A stretch of DNA of 64,000 nt, taken from positions 186,001-250,000 of the forward strand of contig NW_026570257.1 in the NCBI RefSeq assembly GCF_019649055.1. Reading direction: 5' to 3'. Positions within the stretch are counted from its first letter, which is position 1. Each line of letters starts with the position of its first letter. Under the pieces are notes generated by a model. It was not told where the DNA came from. It did no database searches and was given only the letters and a program-made list of their open reading frames with translations. A program made the translations under genes and the position numbers. Below, one piece after another: positions 11,683 to 23,300 of this stretch. The DNA is from Paramacrobiotus metropolitanus. Lineage: Eukaryota; Tardigrada; Eutardigrada; Parachela; Macrobiotidae.

Positions 11683-12612
11683 CGGCAGCCAAATTGAAAC
11701 AGCTCATTCAAAAATTCTCAATAATTTTGTTTTTGAAATTATTTGGCAATATTTACCACCATTTTTTCCTACCATGTATTTGCTCTTGAATGATGCTAAT
11801 TTCCTGGAAAAGTTATTTGCCATTGCTCGAATAATCAGGTTCCAGAAAATGTCAACGATTTTTAGGCTTGACCAGTTGAAAAAAAAGTCTATGGGCAATT
11901 TCGGCTAGACGAACGAAATTCTCTAATCATAGTTGTTTTCATATTATTACTCTTAACCATAGCAACAGAAAAAAATGTGGTTCTCCATATAAAAAACCTG
12001 TCCCCTGATTTGAGATGCCGAAAAACAAAACTGAAAAACGCTAAAAAAAGCTTACAAAGGTGCAGGGTTCATGTTCGCAGCGAAAATTTTAATTTCAGAA
12101 CCTGCTGCCATGCGAATTGTCCCTTCCATGATGAAAATGAAAGCTGAGTGTCACATAAACCATATTTCAAAGTTTCCGTCCGCAGAAAACATTTCTCGAG
12201 TTCAGCTTAGAGCGAGACGAGAAGGTCCCCCTCGGACTGGACACTGCCCAAGCTAACAAGACCAGCAAAATGCACCGATGGGTGAGATCCGGGTAACAAC
12301 AAGCACATTCCCCCACAGAAATGAATGCTGAATTCGTTTAACCTATTTTCATTCGATCCCGGAATGAACGAGAATTTTTAAAAATTATTTTGTGAACAAA
12401 GTGCGCTTCGGATTTTGCGGACTGGTAAGGTGCTCCCGCAGTGCCAGACTTACGTTTGAAATTCTTCTTCATCAAAGATTCATAGCAGATTCGCTTAATG
12501 GCGTTTAAGACATACCTGATTGTTCGGGCATTCAGATAAAAAAGTTTGAGAAAAAAATGTTTGCAGTACACTGCGAAAAAAATTTTGAAAAGTTGTTTCA
12601 ATTTGGCTGCCG
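11683..12612. mobile_element. Non-autonomous TIR element, about 930 bp
   Basis: The left end CGGCAGCCAAATTGAAACA is matched by its reverse complement at the right end (TGTTTCAATTTGGCTGCCG), with weaker similarity continuing inward for about 15 bp. GTG directly flanks both ends (11680-11682 and 12613-12615) and may be a 3-bp target duplication. There is no transposase coding inside. Another CAATTTGTTTCAATTTGGCT copy just outside the right end suggests a nested or repeated end. The superfamily is not assigned. Confidence 0.5.
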
Positions 12613-12662
12613 GTGTTTCAATTTCAATTTGTTTCAATTTGGCTCTGTATGAATGCATGTAT

Positions 12663-13299
12663 GGTTTGTTTGTTTGTTTGTTTAATGGGCTTAATGTCTG
12701 CGACGATCAGGTGTAACCTGCACGAGGTCGTAGACTACTCATAACAGAAAAAGCTTTCGCAGTAGCGAAAGCTCTACGCAAAGAAAACCGCAAAAATAAA
12801 CAAATATTTACAGTAAAGAGTAATGATCCTTATGAATGAAACGTTTTGTCCATTTCAAGTCAGTCCATTTAACAGCAAGGAGAGAGGATTCAAAGCGGCT
12901 AATGTTTAAATATGATTCCTTCGGGAGCTGAATCTCGTTCCACAGACTCGCCATGAGGAAGGCAAAACTCCGTTCGCTTAGGAGTTGTCGTCCATCCGAA
13001 GACACCGTTCCAACGGGTTCCACTGCATAGGGATGATCGTCCAGCGAGGTCATCTGACGCGTTCTACCTGCAACAGAGTCGAAAGCAGTACCATGGTTTT
13101 CGCGTAATGTAAAAAACTTTTCACCATAAGGAACAACATTAAAGACCAGTTTATACGTCAAGAGTAGAGACTTTCGAATACGACAGAACAACAGGGACTT
13201 GTAACCTGATTTACTAAGAGTTTCACAGTACTCGAAGTGACAGGGTCCAAACCGGTGGAGGTATATTCTTTCATGTTCCATAATCTGTATTAGAATCAC
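12663..13299 (-). mobile_element. LINE 3' fragment with (AAAC)n tail
   Basis: A minus-strand reading frame at 12808-13299 resembles the C-terminal part of a CR1/L2/Jockey-type non-LTR reverse-transcriptase protein. Its motif RSFAFLMASLWNEI, followed by a serine/phenylalanine helix, is the common 'WN.LP' end segment. Downstream is an untranslated tail that ends in a TTTG/CAAA simple repeat (12663-12683 on the plus strand), typical of such elements. A perfect 9-bp stem hairpin (12752-12773) lies in this 3' UTR. The reverse-transcriptase core is absent, so this is a 5'-truncated, dead insertion. Confidence 0.65.
12752..12773. repeat. Hairpin in LINE 3' UTR
   Basis: A perfect stem AGCTTTCGC / GCGAAAGCT with loop AGTA. 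Stem-loops near the 3' end of LINE RNA are known recognition sites for the reverse transcriptase in some families; that role here is inferred. Confidence 0.7.
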
Positions 13300-13910
13300 T
13301 GTCGAGTGAGTGAGGGAGAAGAACTCATTGGGAATAAATCATCCATGTCTTGTCGCTTTCGTCCCGTAAGTAAACCGCACTAAACACCAGTCACAATAAG
13401 CAACTACTGTAGTCTCGTAGCCTTTGAGATCATTGAGCGAAGTGACTTGAATCATGGTAATACGTGTACATGCACGAGAACTTTCGCATTTGCGAGCTCC
13501 CAAACACCGAAGTTCCTGCAGCTTTTTCAAATTTCTAAATAAATTTGAAAAATCTAGAAATTAATTTTTAATTTCGAAGGAATGTTGGACCTCTTGTTCA
13601 GTGTGAGAACGCTCTCCATAGCTATGAGCGCTCGTATGCAAAAGAAGACCGGTCCATATCGAGACGTTTGTAACTTTGTTACACCTGCTTGTGCTTACAC
13701 TTTTTGGAATTTTGTTGCACCCATAAATTAACAACCGGGTGTTTCGCGCCGACGCGCACAACGGTTCTACGCCAGTGTATACAAATCTTCCGACTGCAGA
13801 GCCTGAAATAGCAATACAGAAACGTGTTTGGTGGCCCTGAAAACAGAAGTGCTAGTGCACGCATGTAGCCGGCAGGAAGGTTGACGGGTTGATGGTTGAT
13901 GTTCAATGAA

Positions 13911-13971
13911 GGTCATCAACCTTTCCATCAACCTTTCCGTCAACCTTTCTCGAAAGGTCATCAACCTTTCT
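13911..13971 (+). repeat. Minisatellite block 1 (CATCAACCTTTC)
   Basis: Four units of (G)TCATCAACCTTTC or CCGTCAACCTTTC in the left arm of the TIR element. Confidence 0.8.
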
Positions 13972-14656
13972 ATACGGCAAATTTCCATGCTGAGTCGGCA
14001 CAGCACAGGCAGGGCACGCAATAAAGCAACAACTCTAAGCCCAGCCAAGAACCTGCCAAAACGCAAGTAAGAGGGATGGTGGATGATGAATGAAATCGCA
14101 TCCACCTTCCTGCAGGAGCCAGGAAGAATCATGTCCACTTTTCTGCCAAATCATTGTCGCTTTAAACTGATCCAACATGGACGCCATTGTGAGCATTTAG
14201 ACCCATTGTGCGATCAATGCATGCCGCCACTGCTCGGCTTAAAGGTGGACGAAGATATGTCTACCGCTCTACCTGTACATTTTATACTGACTAATTTGCT
14301 TCTAGTAAATAATTTGCTTCTCGCGCCTGTCGATGGATAACTTTCAATTTAAATTTACGAAATATATAGTTCACTGGGATATGAAAGCACGACCAAGATG
14401 GCGTATAAACTGTATAAATTGAGCGATAGACAGTAAGACATATCTGCGTCCGCCTTTCTGCCAGAGCAGTGACGGCATGGTCTGATCTCACAAGGGGTCT
14501 GAATGCACATAATGGCGGCATTGTTGGATAATTAAAGCCGACACTGATTTGGCAGAAGGATGGACGCGCTCCGGCAGATTGGTGGATGCGATTTCATTGT
14601 ACTTCCACCGTCCTACAGCCCTTCTTCTTGCCGGTTACGGATGTTTAATAAAAGTC

Positions 14657-14803
14657 ATCAACCATTCTGTAAAGGTCATCAACCTTTCTCTGAAGATCAT
14701 CAACCTTTCTCCAAAGGTCATCAACCTTTCTCCAAAGGTCATCAACCTTTCTCTAAAGGTTATCAACCTTTCCGTCAACCTTTCTCGAAAGGTCAACATC
14801 TTT
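14657..14803 (+). repeat. Minisatellite block 2 (GTCATCAACCTTTC)
   Basis: About seven units of AAAGGTCATCAACCTTTCTC with single-base variants. It ends with the same CCGTCAACCTTTCTCGAAAGGTC sequence seen in block 1, so the two blocks share history. Confidence 0.85.
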
Positions 14804-15148
14804 CCACTAGCTGTATCCGCTGATCTGCTTTGAAGGCACGGTGTTCTTAAGCCTTAATTTTACGGAACCTAGTGACTGTATTTTTCATCGCACTAAGTCC
14901 ACGTGTTCGATTGCGTAAGTAGGTCTAATACTGACACGTAATGCGCAAAAAGTAGTCACAGGACTCGCCAACTGTCCTGCAGAAAGTTAGGTATGGAAGA
15001 AGATCTTGTCATTTTTTCGTTGATTTCTGTGTGCGGTGTAAAAATTTCACAATGTGCGTCATTTTACGATTAATCGGTTGGAAATCTCCTCATCCTTAAC
15101 TCAAAATTTTAATTAATGAGCACAATAATATCAAGGACACCGCCGGTA

Positions 15149-15275
15149 GAAAGGTGGATGACCTTTTCGAAAAGGTTGATGACCTTTACAGAAAGGTTGA
15201 CGACCTTAACGGATAGGTTGATGACCTTTGCGAAAAGGTTGATGGCCTTTGGAGAAAGGTTGATGATTATACTGA
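15149..15275 (-). repeat. Minisatellite block 3, inverted
   Basis: About six units of GAAAGGTTGATGACCTTT in the opposite orientation to blocks 1 and 2. Confidence 0.8.
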
Positions 15276-15824
15276 GTTGTTAATGATCTTTAAAAAAGGG
15301 ATTATGACTTTCGACAGACAGGTGGACTACCATCATAACCCTCACTAAAACCAGGAGTTGCAATGACGCTATTTGAATGCAAAACGCGGTGCTGTTCATA
15401 ATGTTCTTGTCCTAAAGCATAAAGGTCGGAAAATAGTTACAGATAAAGTGCACAAATGGCGCGAACGTGACAACCAAAGAAAGACATCTGCGCCTTTCGT
15501 CTTAAGTTTGAAGTGTTGTGCTCCTATGTGTAATACCTAATTCGGGTAATTTTTCCAGTAATTGTAACCGAGCATTAAGCAAAGGACAGTCCCTGCAGTA
15601 AGGTTTCGGCTACTCTGAGCGCATAATCATAGGGATCAAAGTGATTTCATATGGCCGTAATGTTTCCGAATGCAGTTTTTAAATCAATGGATGCCGAGAA
15701 AAAAATGTCAAGAAACAAAAAGTTAATGCTAAGAGAGATTAGACAGATAAACAATGAGCAGAAAGATAAATATGTTGGGCAGCTATTAGGATAACCGGCA
15801 AAAAGGTGAAAGCTTCTGCAGAAA

Positions 15825-15957
15825 GGTGGATGACCTTTAGAAAAGGTTGATCACAAAGGCTGATGACCTTTAGAAAAGGTTGACGAGAAAGGTTGATGAC
15901 CTTTAGAAAAGGTTGATGAGAAAGGTTGATGACCTTTAGAGAAAGGTTGATGACCTT
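15825..15957 (-). repeat. Minisatellite block 4, inverted
   Basis: About six units of AAAGGTTGATGACCTTTAG. Together with block 1 it forms the inner part of the terminal inverted repeat. Confidence 0.85.
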
Positions 15958-16158
15958 CATTGAGCCTCAACCATCAACCCGTCAACCTTCCTGCCGGCTA
16001 CACACGCACACCTATAATACAAATTGTGGCGAATTACCGGGGCACTTCCTTTAAGTGTCGTGCGAGTATAATGGCATCATGGCTACATTATCAAACTTTA
16101 CCACCTCCAATGAACAGCAGGTTTATTGCATGTTGACGACTTCCACACATCATCGACC

Positions 16159-17569
16159 CTATCTGGTCCAAACCGCCCACAAAACTACCAACAAAACCAT
16201 AACCAAACAACCCACGGTATATAACAGCGGGAGCCGCCACCTTCCTGTTGTAGGTGCACGAAATTCCCGACTCGTTTCAGTGAATTCAACCTGTTCTTCC
16301 GCTTTAGGAGCAATACGGGGATGGCGCAGCAGTGGAAGAAGCTCCTCAGCAGCCGCTCGCTTGTCGCTCTGGTAACGCAAGCAGCGGCGAATCGACGCGG
16401 CAATGCCGGCGGGAGCGCGCTTTGGCACTAGCGGGATATAACCCGCCGCTACCATCAGAATAAAACTATCAGCGTCTACATCGTCACCCCTCTTTTTATC
16501 GCCAGTATCGATGTTTCGCAACCACAGTTCATCCCGATCGATCATGCAGTTAACCATTTCCAGCATAATGCATCCGAAACTCCAGATATCCGTCTTCATT
16601 CCCAGTTTGGTTGTGGGATCCCGCAAGTACTTCCCGCACATTTCCGGCGACATGTATCGAAATGTACCTCGCGTGTGGGTAAGCGTGATGTCTTTGGTGC
16701 AACTGATACTGTGCTGAATTTGAATAAAATCATCCAGATCACCGATTACCAGCACTTCCCGAACCACATCGTTGCTTTGCACGATCCGGATAAATATATT
16801 TCCGGGCTTAAGGTCTCCATGGACGATGCTCTTTCGATGGAGAAAACCTAGTCCTTCCGCTATCTGCAGCATGTATCTGGCGGCGGTTTCCACATCCAGT
16901 CATATCCACGACGACGCATCAGTATTTGGTGTATTGTGCCGCAGCTTGTTCTGTTTTTGGAACATCGTTAGACGGCCAGCCAGGTCTCCACCTAGTGCAA
17001 AGGTAAACATTATGCATAAAAAAGAATCTTGTACAGAGTATAAACTGTATATCGCTTTTGTGTTTATGTGTGAAAACTGTGTGTCAGCTTTAAGTAAGGT
17101 CGCATTGATGTGCACTACCAGTACCAAATCGATAACCTTCGCTAAGAATTGCAAAAAAATCTAATAAAAGTCATTCTAGTGCTGTTTGCATTTTTCAAGG
17201 GAATGAATATTGCGCAATGTACACTTAACTGGTGTAATAGTCCATCAGCAGATGCACCGTATAGTCTGGACCAATTGTTGTGAAGTCAACGGTAATCTGA
17301 TGGTAAGCGGCAATGTGGTCATGGTGGATGTTCAGTAGTGTCCGATAGCGGCTGCGTAGGTTTTGCCTGGTTATTGCAGTCCTGAATAAATTCTTTTTGA
17401 TATGAACTACCTTGACAGCCACAGTCGGCGCACCGACGTAGTTTCCATAGTCCGTGATTGTCGCCGTGTAAACATGCCCAAACGAACCCTGCCCGATATG
17501 TCCGCCCACTGCAATTTCATATCGGCAGGTTTTCCCATGTAATTCGGATGCGATAGGAATTGCTTCCAT
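16159..17569 (-). pseudogene. Divergent protein kinase with C-terminal TM anchor; in-frame TGA
   Basis: Two exons, 17230-17569 and 16159-16991, join in phase 1 exactly as in the kinase at 10353. Without the stop they give 390 residues. Exon 1 has the glycine loop IGQGSFGHVY and lysine in VAVKVVH. Exon 2 has GDLAGRL, IVHGDLKPGNIFI (HGD for HRD), GDLDD at the DFG site, YMSPEM and TDIWSFGCIMLEMVN. The C-terminus is a strong hydrophobic segment (LPLLYTVGCLVMVLLVVL) ending AVWTR, like a tail anchor. A TGA at 16900-16902 interrupts the frame just before helix E, where the paralogue reads I-T-L-D-L. No other lesion is seen. It may be a young pseudogene, a sequencing error or a readthrough site (context TGA CTG). 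Confidence 0.8.
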
Positions 17570-18411
17570 TTTTAATAAGAAAATCGATGCTTTAGTTTGC
17601 AGTCTTCGTTAGTATTTAACAGTGTGGGCTGGGTTGAACACAGCTTTAGGCAAATGCTGGTCTGTTGCCACAGACTTAAGTAAAGCTCAAGCAAAACTAT
17701 GCCCGGTTGCTGTATCACGATAATATCACTAATATGGGCAGTAGCAAGCAAGCAGCACTACTGTATGTTTGTGATATGAAGACTTAGCATTGTACAGTTG
17801 CCTGATCCTCTGTTGCAAGTTGCAACCGATAACAGTTCTGCGATCGGTACGGGGGTTGGTAACTTGGTGTTAACAACAAACGGAACAAATGGTTACTGTG
17901 TTTATACAGGAAACACACAGGTTAATGTTAATATTGGATGGTCAAAGGTGCAGCTTTTACGAAGAACTTAAGCGGCATCTGCATGATCTTTAATCAAACA
18001 AATGATACTTGTACCGTACTTCATCAACTCATGTCACCCCCTTATAGAATCTCCTATAGACTGCATTTTGCCACCGTTTTCAGAAATAAAAATTAATTTA
18101 AGACGAAAAAGAGCACCTCCTAGGATCATCACAAAAAATACAGACACGGGGAAAATAACTGATAAAGTATTTCAGCTGAGTTTCCAGGCATGCTGAATGA
18201 TGGATCCGATAACGTGAGCAGTCAGTTTTGTTTTTGGTTTGCTCCTAAAAAGATTAACGGGAAGCCGGATCCGAATGTAATCTAGATCTCTTCGATCGTC
18301 AAAATATATGTTGCATAGAAAGATTTCTTCCGGACCATAAGACAGTTAGCATAAATTAGAATGGAAGGAACAAAATCAACATACATGGCTTTACATCTGA
18401 TGGGGTCCTGT
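17570..18411. other. No gene recognised
   Basis: Intergenic DNA upstream of the TM-anchored kinase copy. No supported coding or structured repeat was seen. Confidence 0.4.
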
Positions 18412-19344
18412 TTAACCACGGCTCCGTCCACGCACACTCCCCCGCCCAGACGGTCTAAGAAGTGGACATGGTACAGAGCGATCTGGCGGGGAATACCTCG
18501 GCCCCGTGAAAACCTGCGGAATTGCTGGGGCAGAATGCCACACACTGGACCGCGGAAGCGCATTCTGAGCGGGAGCTAAATTTTGTCGGTGGTAGTGGGC
18601 CTGCACTAAATTATCCACATCCTGCGTTTTTAGCTGGTATTCCACATCCTCGGTTTTTGGCCGGTAGTCCACATCCTGAGCTTTTGGCCGGAAGTCCACA
18701 TCCTCAGTTTTTGGCTGGTAAGCAACGATATCGTCTTCTTGCGCAATAGCGACAGAATTCGGAAGTTTAGGTTTTGCAAAACTGAAGAGAACTAGATCTG
18801 CGAGCCGAGGTTTGTCTGCTGGTATAATTTCCACATCCTGGTGTTTGGTCTTTTGCGCGTCCACTGATTCATCGACATAGTCTGTGTCGAGCGGTGGATG
18901 GTAGTTGGCCGCCAACGAAGCGGCTTGGTTTCGCAGTTGTTCCCTTTCTGCTAAGACTTTACGCACTTTTTGCCGGAACCAGTAAGTTGGATCATCTGGC
19001 TCGTGCTTCACGATCTTCTGGCGGTCAGGGTCGTTCTCGGTCTTCTGCCGATATCTAAAGTAACGGGGATTGAGGCGAGTTTCGTGAGTATTATTTACTT
19101 GGAAGTCACCAAGTTCCTCCATTAGATGATCGGGCAGATTTTGGCCAGTCACTGGTGTCTGCTGTGGCTTTTGGAGAGATTCCGCAGGTACATCATCGTG
19201 ATAAATCAGCGAATTTAGGATATCCGTGATTGTTACGACGTCCAAAAGGATGCGGCCTTCCGGAGTTTTGGGCTCCTGTATAAACTGCGCCGCCGTCACG
19301 TGACATAGGCACGTTAGTGCGGCTACAACATGCAGCGGCTGCAT
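18412..19344 (-). CDS. Secreted protein, family member 2, with 9-residue repeats
   Basis: A 310-residue single-exon reading frame starting with a signal peptide (MQPLHVVAALTCLCHVTA). Around residues 130-150 lies a charged segment (FRQKVRKVLAEREQLRNQA) resembling those of the proteins at 3663 and 31278. It is followed by a DESVDAQKT stretch recalling ESVDEPDME in member 3. Near residues 210-245 are four tandem copies of a nine-residue unit (YQPKTEDVD, FRPKAQDVD, YRPKTEDVE, YQLKTQDVD), encoded by 27-bp DNA repeats that keep frame. The C-terminus is proline- and arginine-rich. The protein is hydrophilic, poor in cysteine and probably disordered. The function is unknown. The far C-terminal frame is the least certain part. 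Confidence 0.6.
   Translation of the reverse strand: MQPLHVVAALTCLCHVTAAQFIQEPKTPEGRILLDVVTITDILNSLIYHDDVPAESLQKPQQTPVTGQNLPDHLMEELGDFQVNNTHETRLNPRYFRYRQKTENDPDRQKIVKHEPDDPTYWFRQKVRKVLAEREQLRNQAASLAANYHPPLDTDYVDESVDAQKTKHQDVEIIPADKPRLADLVLFSFAKPKLPNSVAIAQEDDIVAYQPKTEDVDFRPKAQDVDYRPKTEDVEYQLKTQDVDNLVQAHYHRQNLAPAQNALPRSSVWHSAPAIPQVFTGPRYSPPDRSVPCPLLRPSGRGSVRGRSRG
18606..18722 (-). repeat. 27-bp in-frame coding repeat, about 4 copies
   Basis: Tandem 27-bp units containing TCCACATCCT on the plus strand encode the nine-residue repeat of secreted protein 2. Divergence between units is mostly in the second half. Confidence 0.8.
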
Positions 19345-20380
19345 ACTGCTAATGCTAACTTCCGCTAAGAAGCTGTCGGCATACAGTCATGGAAAGAAAA
19401 GATGGTCAAGTTATCACAGATTTTATTAACCGAAGCATCCGTTGCAGTCCTCACTCAGTTCTAAGCATATCTTTAGCTATCGTTTTACACCGTAATAATT
19501 AACGTTTAGTCAGTGCAACAGACTGCAGTGGCATAATTTTGTTGTCGGCCATAACAGGGACTTGGAAGGAAAGGACCAAAGGTGTGTGTTTGACCAAAGC
19601 AGTGAATCACGTGTTTGTCGGTATTCGTGCTTCCGTTATCACTGGCGCAACGGCAAATGTTTACACTGCCGCTGCGTCTGCAGATGCCGTTCTTCTGTAC
19701 ATTAGAGAAACTGCAAGCGAAGAATCTGTATAAAATATTTACTTCACAGCCAGAAAGCCGTCTCTCTACAGATACACTACCTGGCCGCTTGAATTTCTAC
19801 TTCCCCACAGCGGATGTATATAAACCATGTTTATTGTGTACACACTACACAGATACGAGACTACCAGATATATGTCGCTATAACAATCACAGATCTGAAT
19901 AGGGTGTACGTGCTGCGGCATTAGGCGCACCGGAAATTGGTATAGTACTGTACATAATCCGTTTCTTAAGTATCGGTTAAATGAGCGAGCGCCGTGTCGC
20001 AACTGCCCAAAAACTGCCGATGGGTCTACTTCACTGTGATTGTGACGCTTTTAATGGGCAATTTTTTATTTCTGGGTATCACGCGTAATACCCAGTAGAA
20101 GTTTATTACTGACTTAATACTGAGTAGGTTCGGTTTCCATACTGCACACTTCGAAACCTCTCGCAACCCGATCCTTTTTGCTGTGCGGTTTAGCAAAGCG
20201 ATCACCAACGTACTAGATTAACAGTGTTGCACACGGTACTGGCTTAACAATTCCACATGAATTCGAAACCGAAACAGTTTACACCCATAAGCAATATTGA
20301 TCGATGTATCGATGATGTGTATCGATGACAATGTTTGGCTGATCACCTAAGTAAGTCCTGATGATTGATTCCTGGATGGG
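19345..20380. other. No gene recognised
   Basis: Sequence between the start of secreted gene 2 and the retrotransposon. ATCGATG is repeated near 20300-20330; nothing else is supported. Confidence 0.35.
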
Positions 20381-23300
20381 TGGAATTTTGCGCTAAATTT
20401 CCCTGCGCGCCTTGGGGGTGTTATCCTTTGGCTGGAAGGGTGGCTCCAGAAGATTTAACCTTGGCACCGTACCACGGAAGGGGAAAGTGCCACGGAACGG
20501 GGAGCTGCTCGCGGCAACCTAATCTTCTTGGGCATCTTGCTCTCTCGCGGACGCATTAGGTGGGTCTTTTTCCTGTTGCACGTGTAATATGGTTCGCGAT
20601 CAGCCTTGCCCGCACTGTCGAGTGTGTTTCACGCAGGGAGCTGGATTCGCTGCTCACACACGGGCATGTTCCCGCAAACATGCCTCGGGTTCCTCCTCTG
20701 CCCAGCTTCCACCTCCACCCCCAGGACAACCTCTCAAACACCCGCTGCAGTTGTTTGTGGAGGGTGATCGTTTCCACATCCCGAAAAGAGTTCCGAAAGC
20801 TGTAAGACGGCAGTGTGCCAGGGTGTTGACGGAAATCATCAGAAAATGCATCCGCACTAACTCATCGGAGAGCTGGATCGACCTGCTGCTTTTCGCACCC
20901 ACGGCCTTGTCACTCCCTCCGACGAAAAGCTTGCGCAGGGAATCTCTCGCAGCTCACATCCGGAAAAACCTTGCAGACCTGTCAATAGCGAAGCGCCACG
21001 CTGTTCCTCGCCGTGACCAACCCAGACACGATGAGCTGCCACCTGACAGATTACGGGCTCAAATTGCTTCTACGCTTCAGGATGGAAACGTGAAGGGGGC
21101 AATCAGGATTCTACTAGGCGATGATAAACTCGCGGAAATAAACCCTCGTACTATTGAATCGTTGCGCGACAAACATCCCCCAGCACCTGATGACTGCCAG
21201 TTCCCTGCGGACCCAGATGACAGCACAACACCGCCCGCAGTCACTCCAGCCGAGCTGATGGCCGCAGTTTTCAGCTTCCCGTCCGGTTCCGCTGGAGGTG
21301 TGTTTGGCCTACGTCCTCAGCACTTGAAGGACCTCCTCGTACGCAAAGATGACACACAGAGCGAGCTGTGCTTAGCCCTAACCGACCTGGCTACCATGGT
21401 GTTTAGAAAGAACCTGCCTGAAGATGTGCGGCCCTACTTTTTTGGCGCAAATCTAATCCCGCTCCTCAAAAAAGACGGCGGGATACGGCCGATCGCCGTG
21501 GGAGAAACTTTGCGACGTTTGTTTTCGAAAGTTATTAGCAACCGCTGTTCTGAAGAAGCAGCTGCGATGTTCAGGCCGTCCCAGCTCGGATTTGGAATAC
21601 GTGGAGGAGCCGAAGCCGCTGTGCATGTTGTCCGCAGCTACATCGAAACGACACACACGGAAGCCAGAATCGTCGTTAAGCTGGACTTCCGCAATGCTTT
21701 TAACACACTCCGTCGGGATACTCTACTCACTGCTGTACACGCAAACTTTCCTGCCTGCTATCGGTACATCTGGCAGTCGTACCGTTATCCTTCACATTTG
21801 TCCTGCGGTTCGTCTCAGTTGTCATCGGAGACCGGTGTACAGCAAGGAGATCCATACGGGCCACTAGGTTACGGACTTGGTACATTGCCGCTGTTTGAAA
21901 ACCTGGACTGTGACATTGCGGTGGGTTTCCTGGATGATGTCACGCTGGCTGGACAGGCGGATAAAGTTATCGCGGCAATACGCACCATTATTGCTCGCGG
22001 CTTCAAGATGGGCTTAGAGCTTAACCTAGGAAAATGCGAAATCTACAGCACAGGAAGTTTCACTGCGGATCGTCTACACGCCATTCGGAAAGTCCTGGAC
22101 GTATTTCCTGGAATGCTAGTCGCGAAGGAGGAAGACTTGATGCTGCTGGGCGCGCCTTTAACTTCAGCAGCATGCGAAGTGTTCCTGGTCAACAAAACCG
22201 AACAGTTGGATCATTTCCTGCGTCGACTGAAAAACATTCCAGCTCACTTTAGCCTATACCTACTGAAAAACTGCCTGTTTATACCAAAACTGCTGTATGG
22301 ATTTCGCACCGCGAGATGTTATGAACATATGCCGTTAATGGAAAAAATGGATGAGTGTATACGCACTGGTTTGTCATCCATTTTGAACATTCGGGTGAAC
22401 GATATGCAATGGAGCCAGATGACGCTTCCAGTAAGAGACGGTGGATTAGGACTTCGCGCTACTAAATCGCTAGTTTTCCTGCCTTCCTGGCATCGGCGTA
22501 TTCAGTGGTCAGCCTGGTCTCCTCCATCTACCCGTCAACGAACGAAGCGCACCTAGCACCTGTCGTTCAGCAATGGGTAACGCTAACAAGAAGTGAGCCT
22601 CCGATTGACGGCGCCAGAAAGTTTCAGACTGCATGGGACCGTCCGGCAATCGATTACGTGGTGTCATCACTGCGTTTAGCCGCTACCAATGAAACGGACA
22701 AAGCAGTACTGCTAGCCGCCTTGAATCGTGATTCCGGGGCATGGCTCAACGCTCTCCCTGCACCAAGTCTCCATACATTCTTGCGTGACGATGAAGTAAG
22801 AATTGGCGTCGCATTACGGTTCGGACTTCCTGTGGTTGAAGAGCACGACTGTGTCAATTGTGCTAGCCACGTGAAACTAACGGCCACCACGGGCTGTCAT
22901 GTTCCAGTAGCAAAGGACGATGGTCCCGGCATCTCGAACTGAACAACATTGCTAAACGCAGCTGGGAAACGGCGGGCTTTCCCTGTCAGAATGAGCCATC
23001 GGGATTGTCAGACAAGGATAACAAGCGACCGGACGGCATGACACTGATACCCGTGCGTGACGGAAAGGCGGTAGTGTGGGACGCCACCTGCTGGGACACC
23101 GTGGCTACCTCGCACGTAAAAGCCAGCTCAAAGAAGTCAGGTAACGTGGCACGGCTGGCGGAAGACTTTAAGCGCGGGAAGTACGGATTTTTGGAGGATA
23201 TGGGGTATCTGTTCTACACCCTCGCAGTCGAAACCCTTGGAACTTTTGGTTCGGAATTTGCTGAGATGATACGTTTTGTCGGGAGGAAGATTCGCGATGT

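Larger units (their letters stand above)
13864..16002. mobile_element. 2.1-kb TIR element built of minisatellite
   Basis: The ends are inverted copies: TGTAGCCGGCAGGAAGG at the left and its complement CCTTCCTGCCGGCTACA at the right. Similarity extends about 75 bp inward (GGTTGACGGGTTGATGGTTG). CACGCA directly abuts both ends (13858-13863 and 16003-16008) and is the likely 6-bp target duplication. Both halves are filled with arrays of a roughly 14-21-bp unit, GTCATCAACCTTTC, forward at the left and reverse-complemented at the right. Open reading frames inside are artefacts of the repeat. I found no transposase, so it is non-autonomous. TG...CA ends with a 6-bp duplication do not let me name a superfamily. 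Confidence 0.75.

Noticed and set aside
12071-12658. Short frames within the 11.7-12.6-kb interval
   Set aside because: They lie inside a TIR element, have no conserved motif and differ in every frame.
14083-14833. Several reading frames of 80-95 residues with repeats such as VINLS.K
   Set aside because: They are direct translations of the CATCAACCTTTC minisatellite inside the TIR element, not genes.
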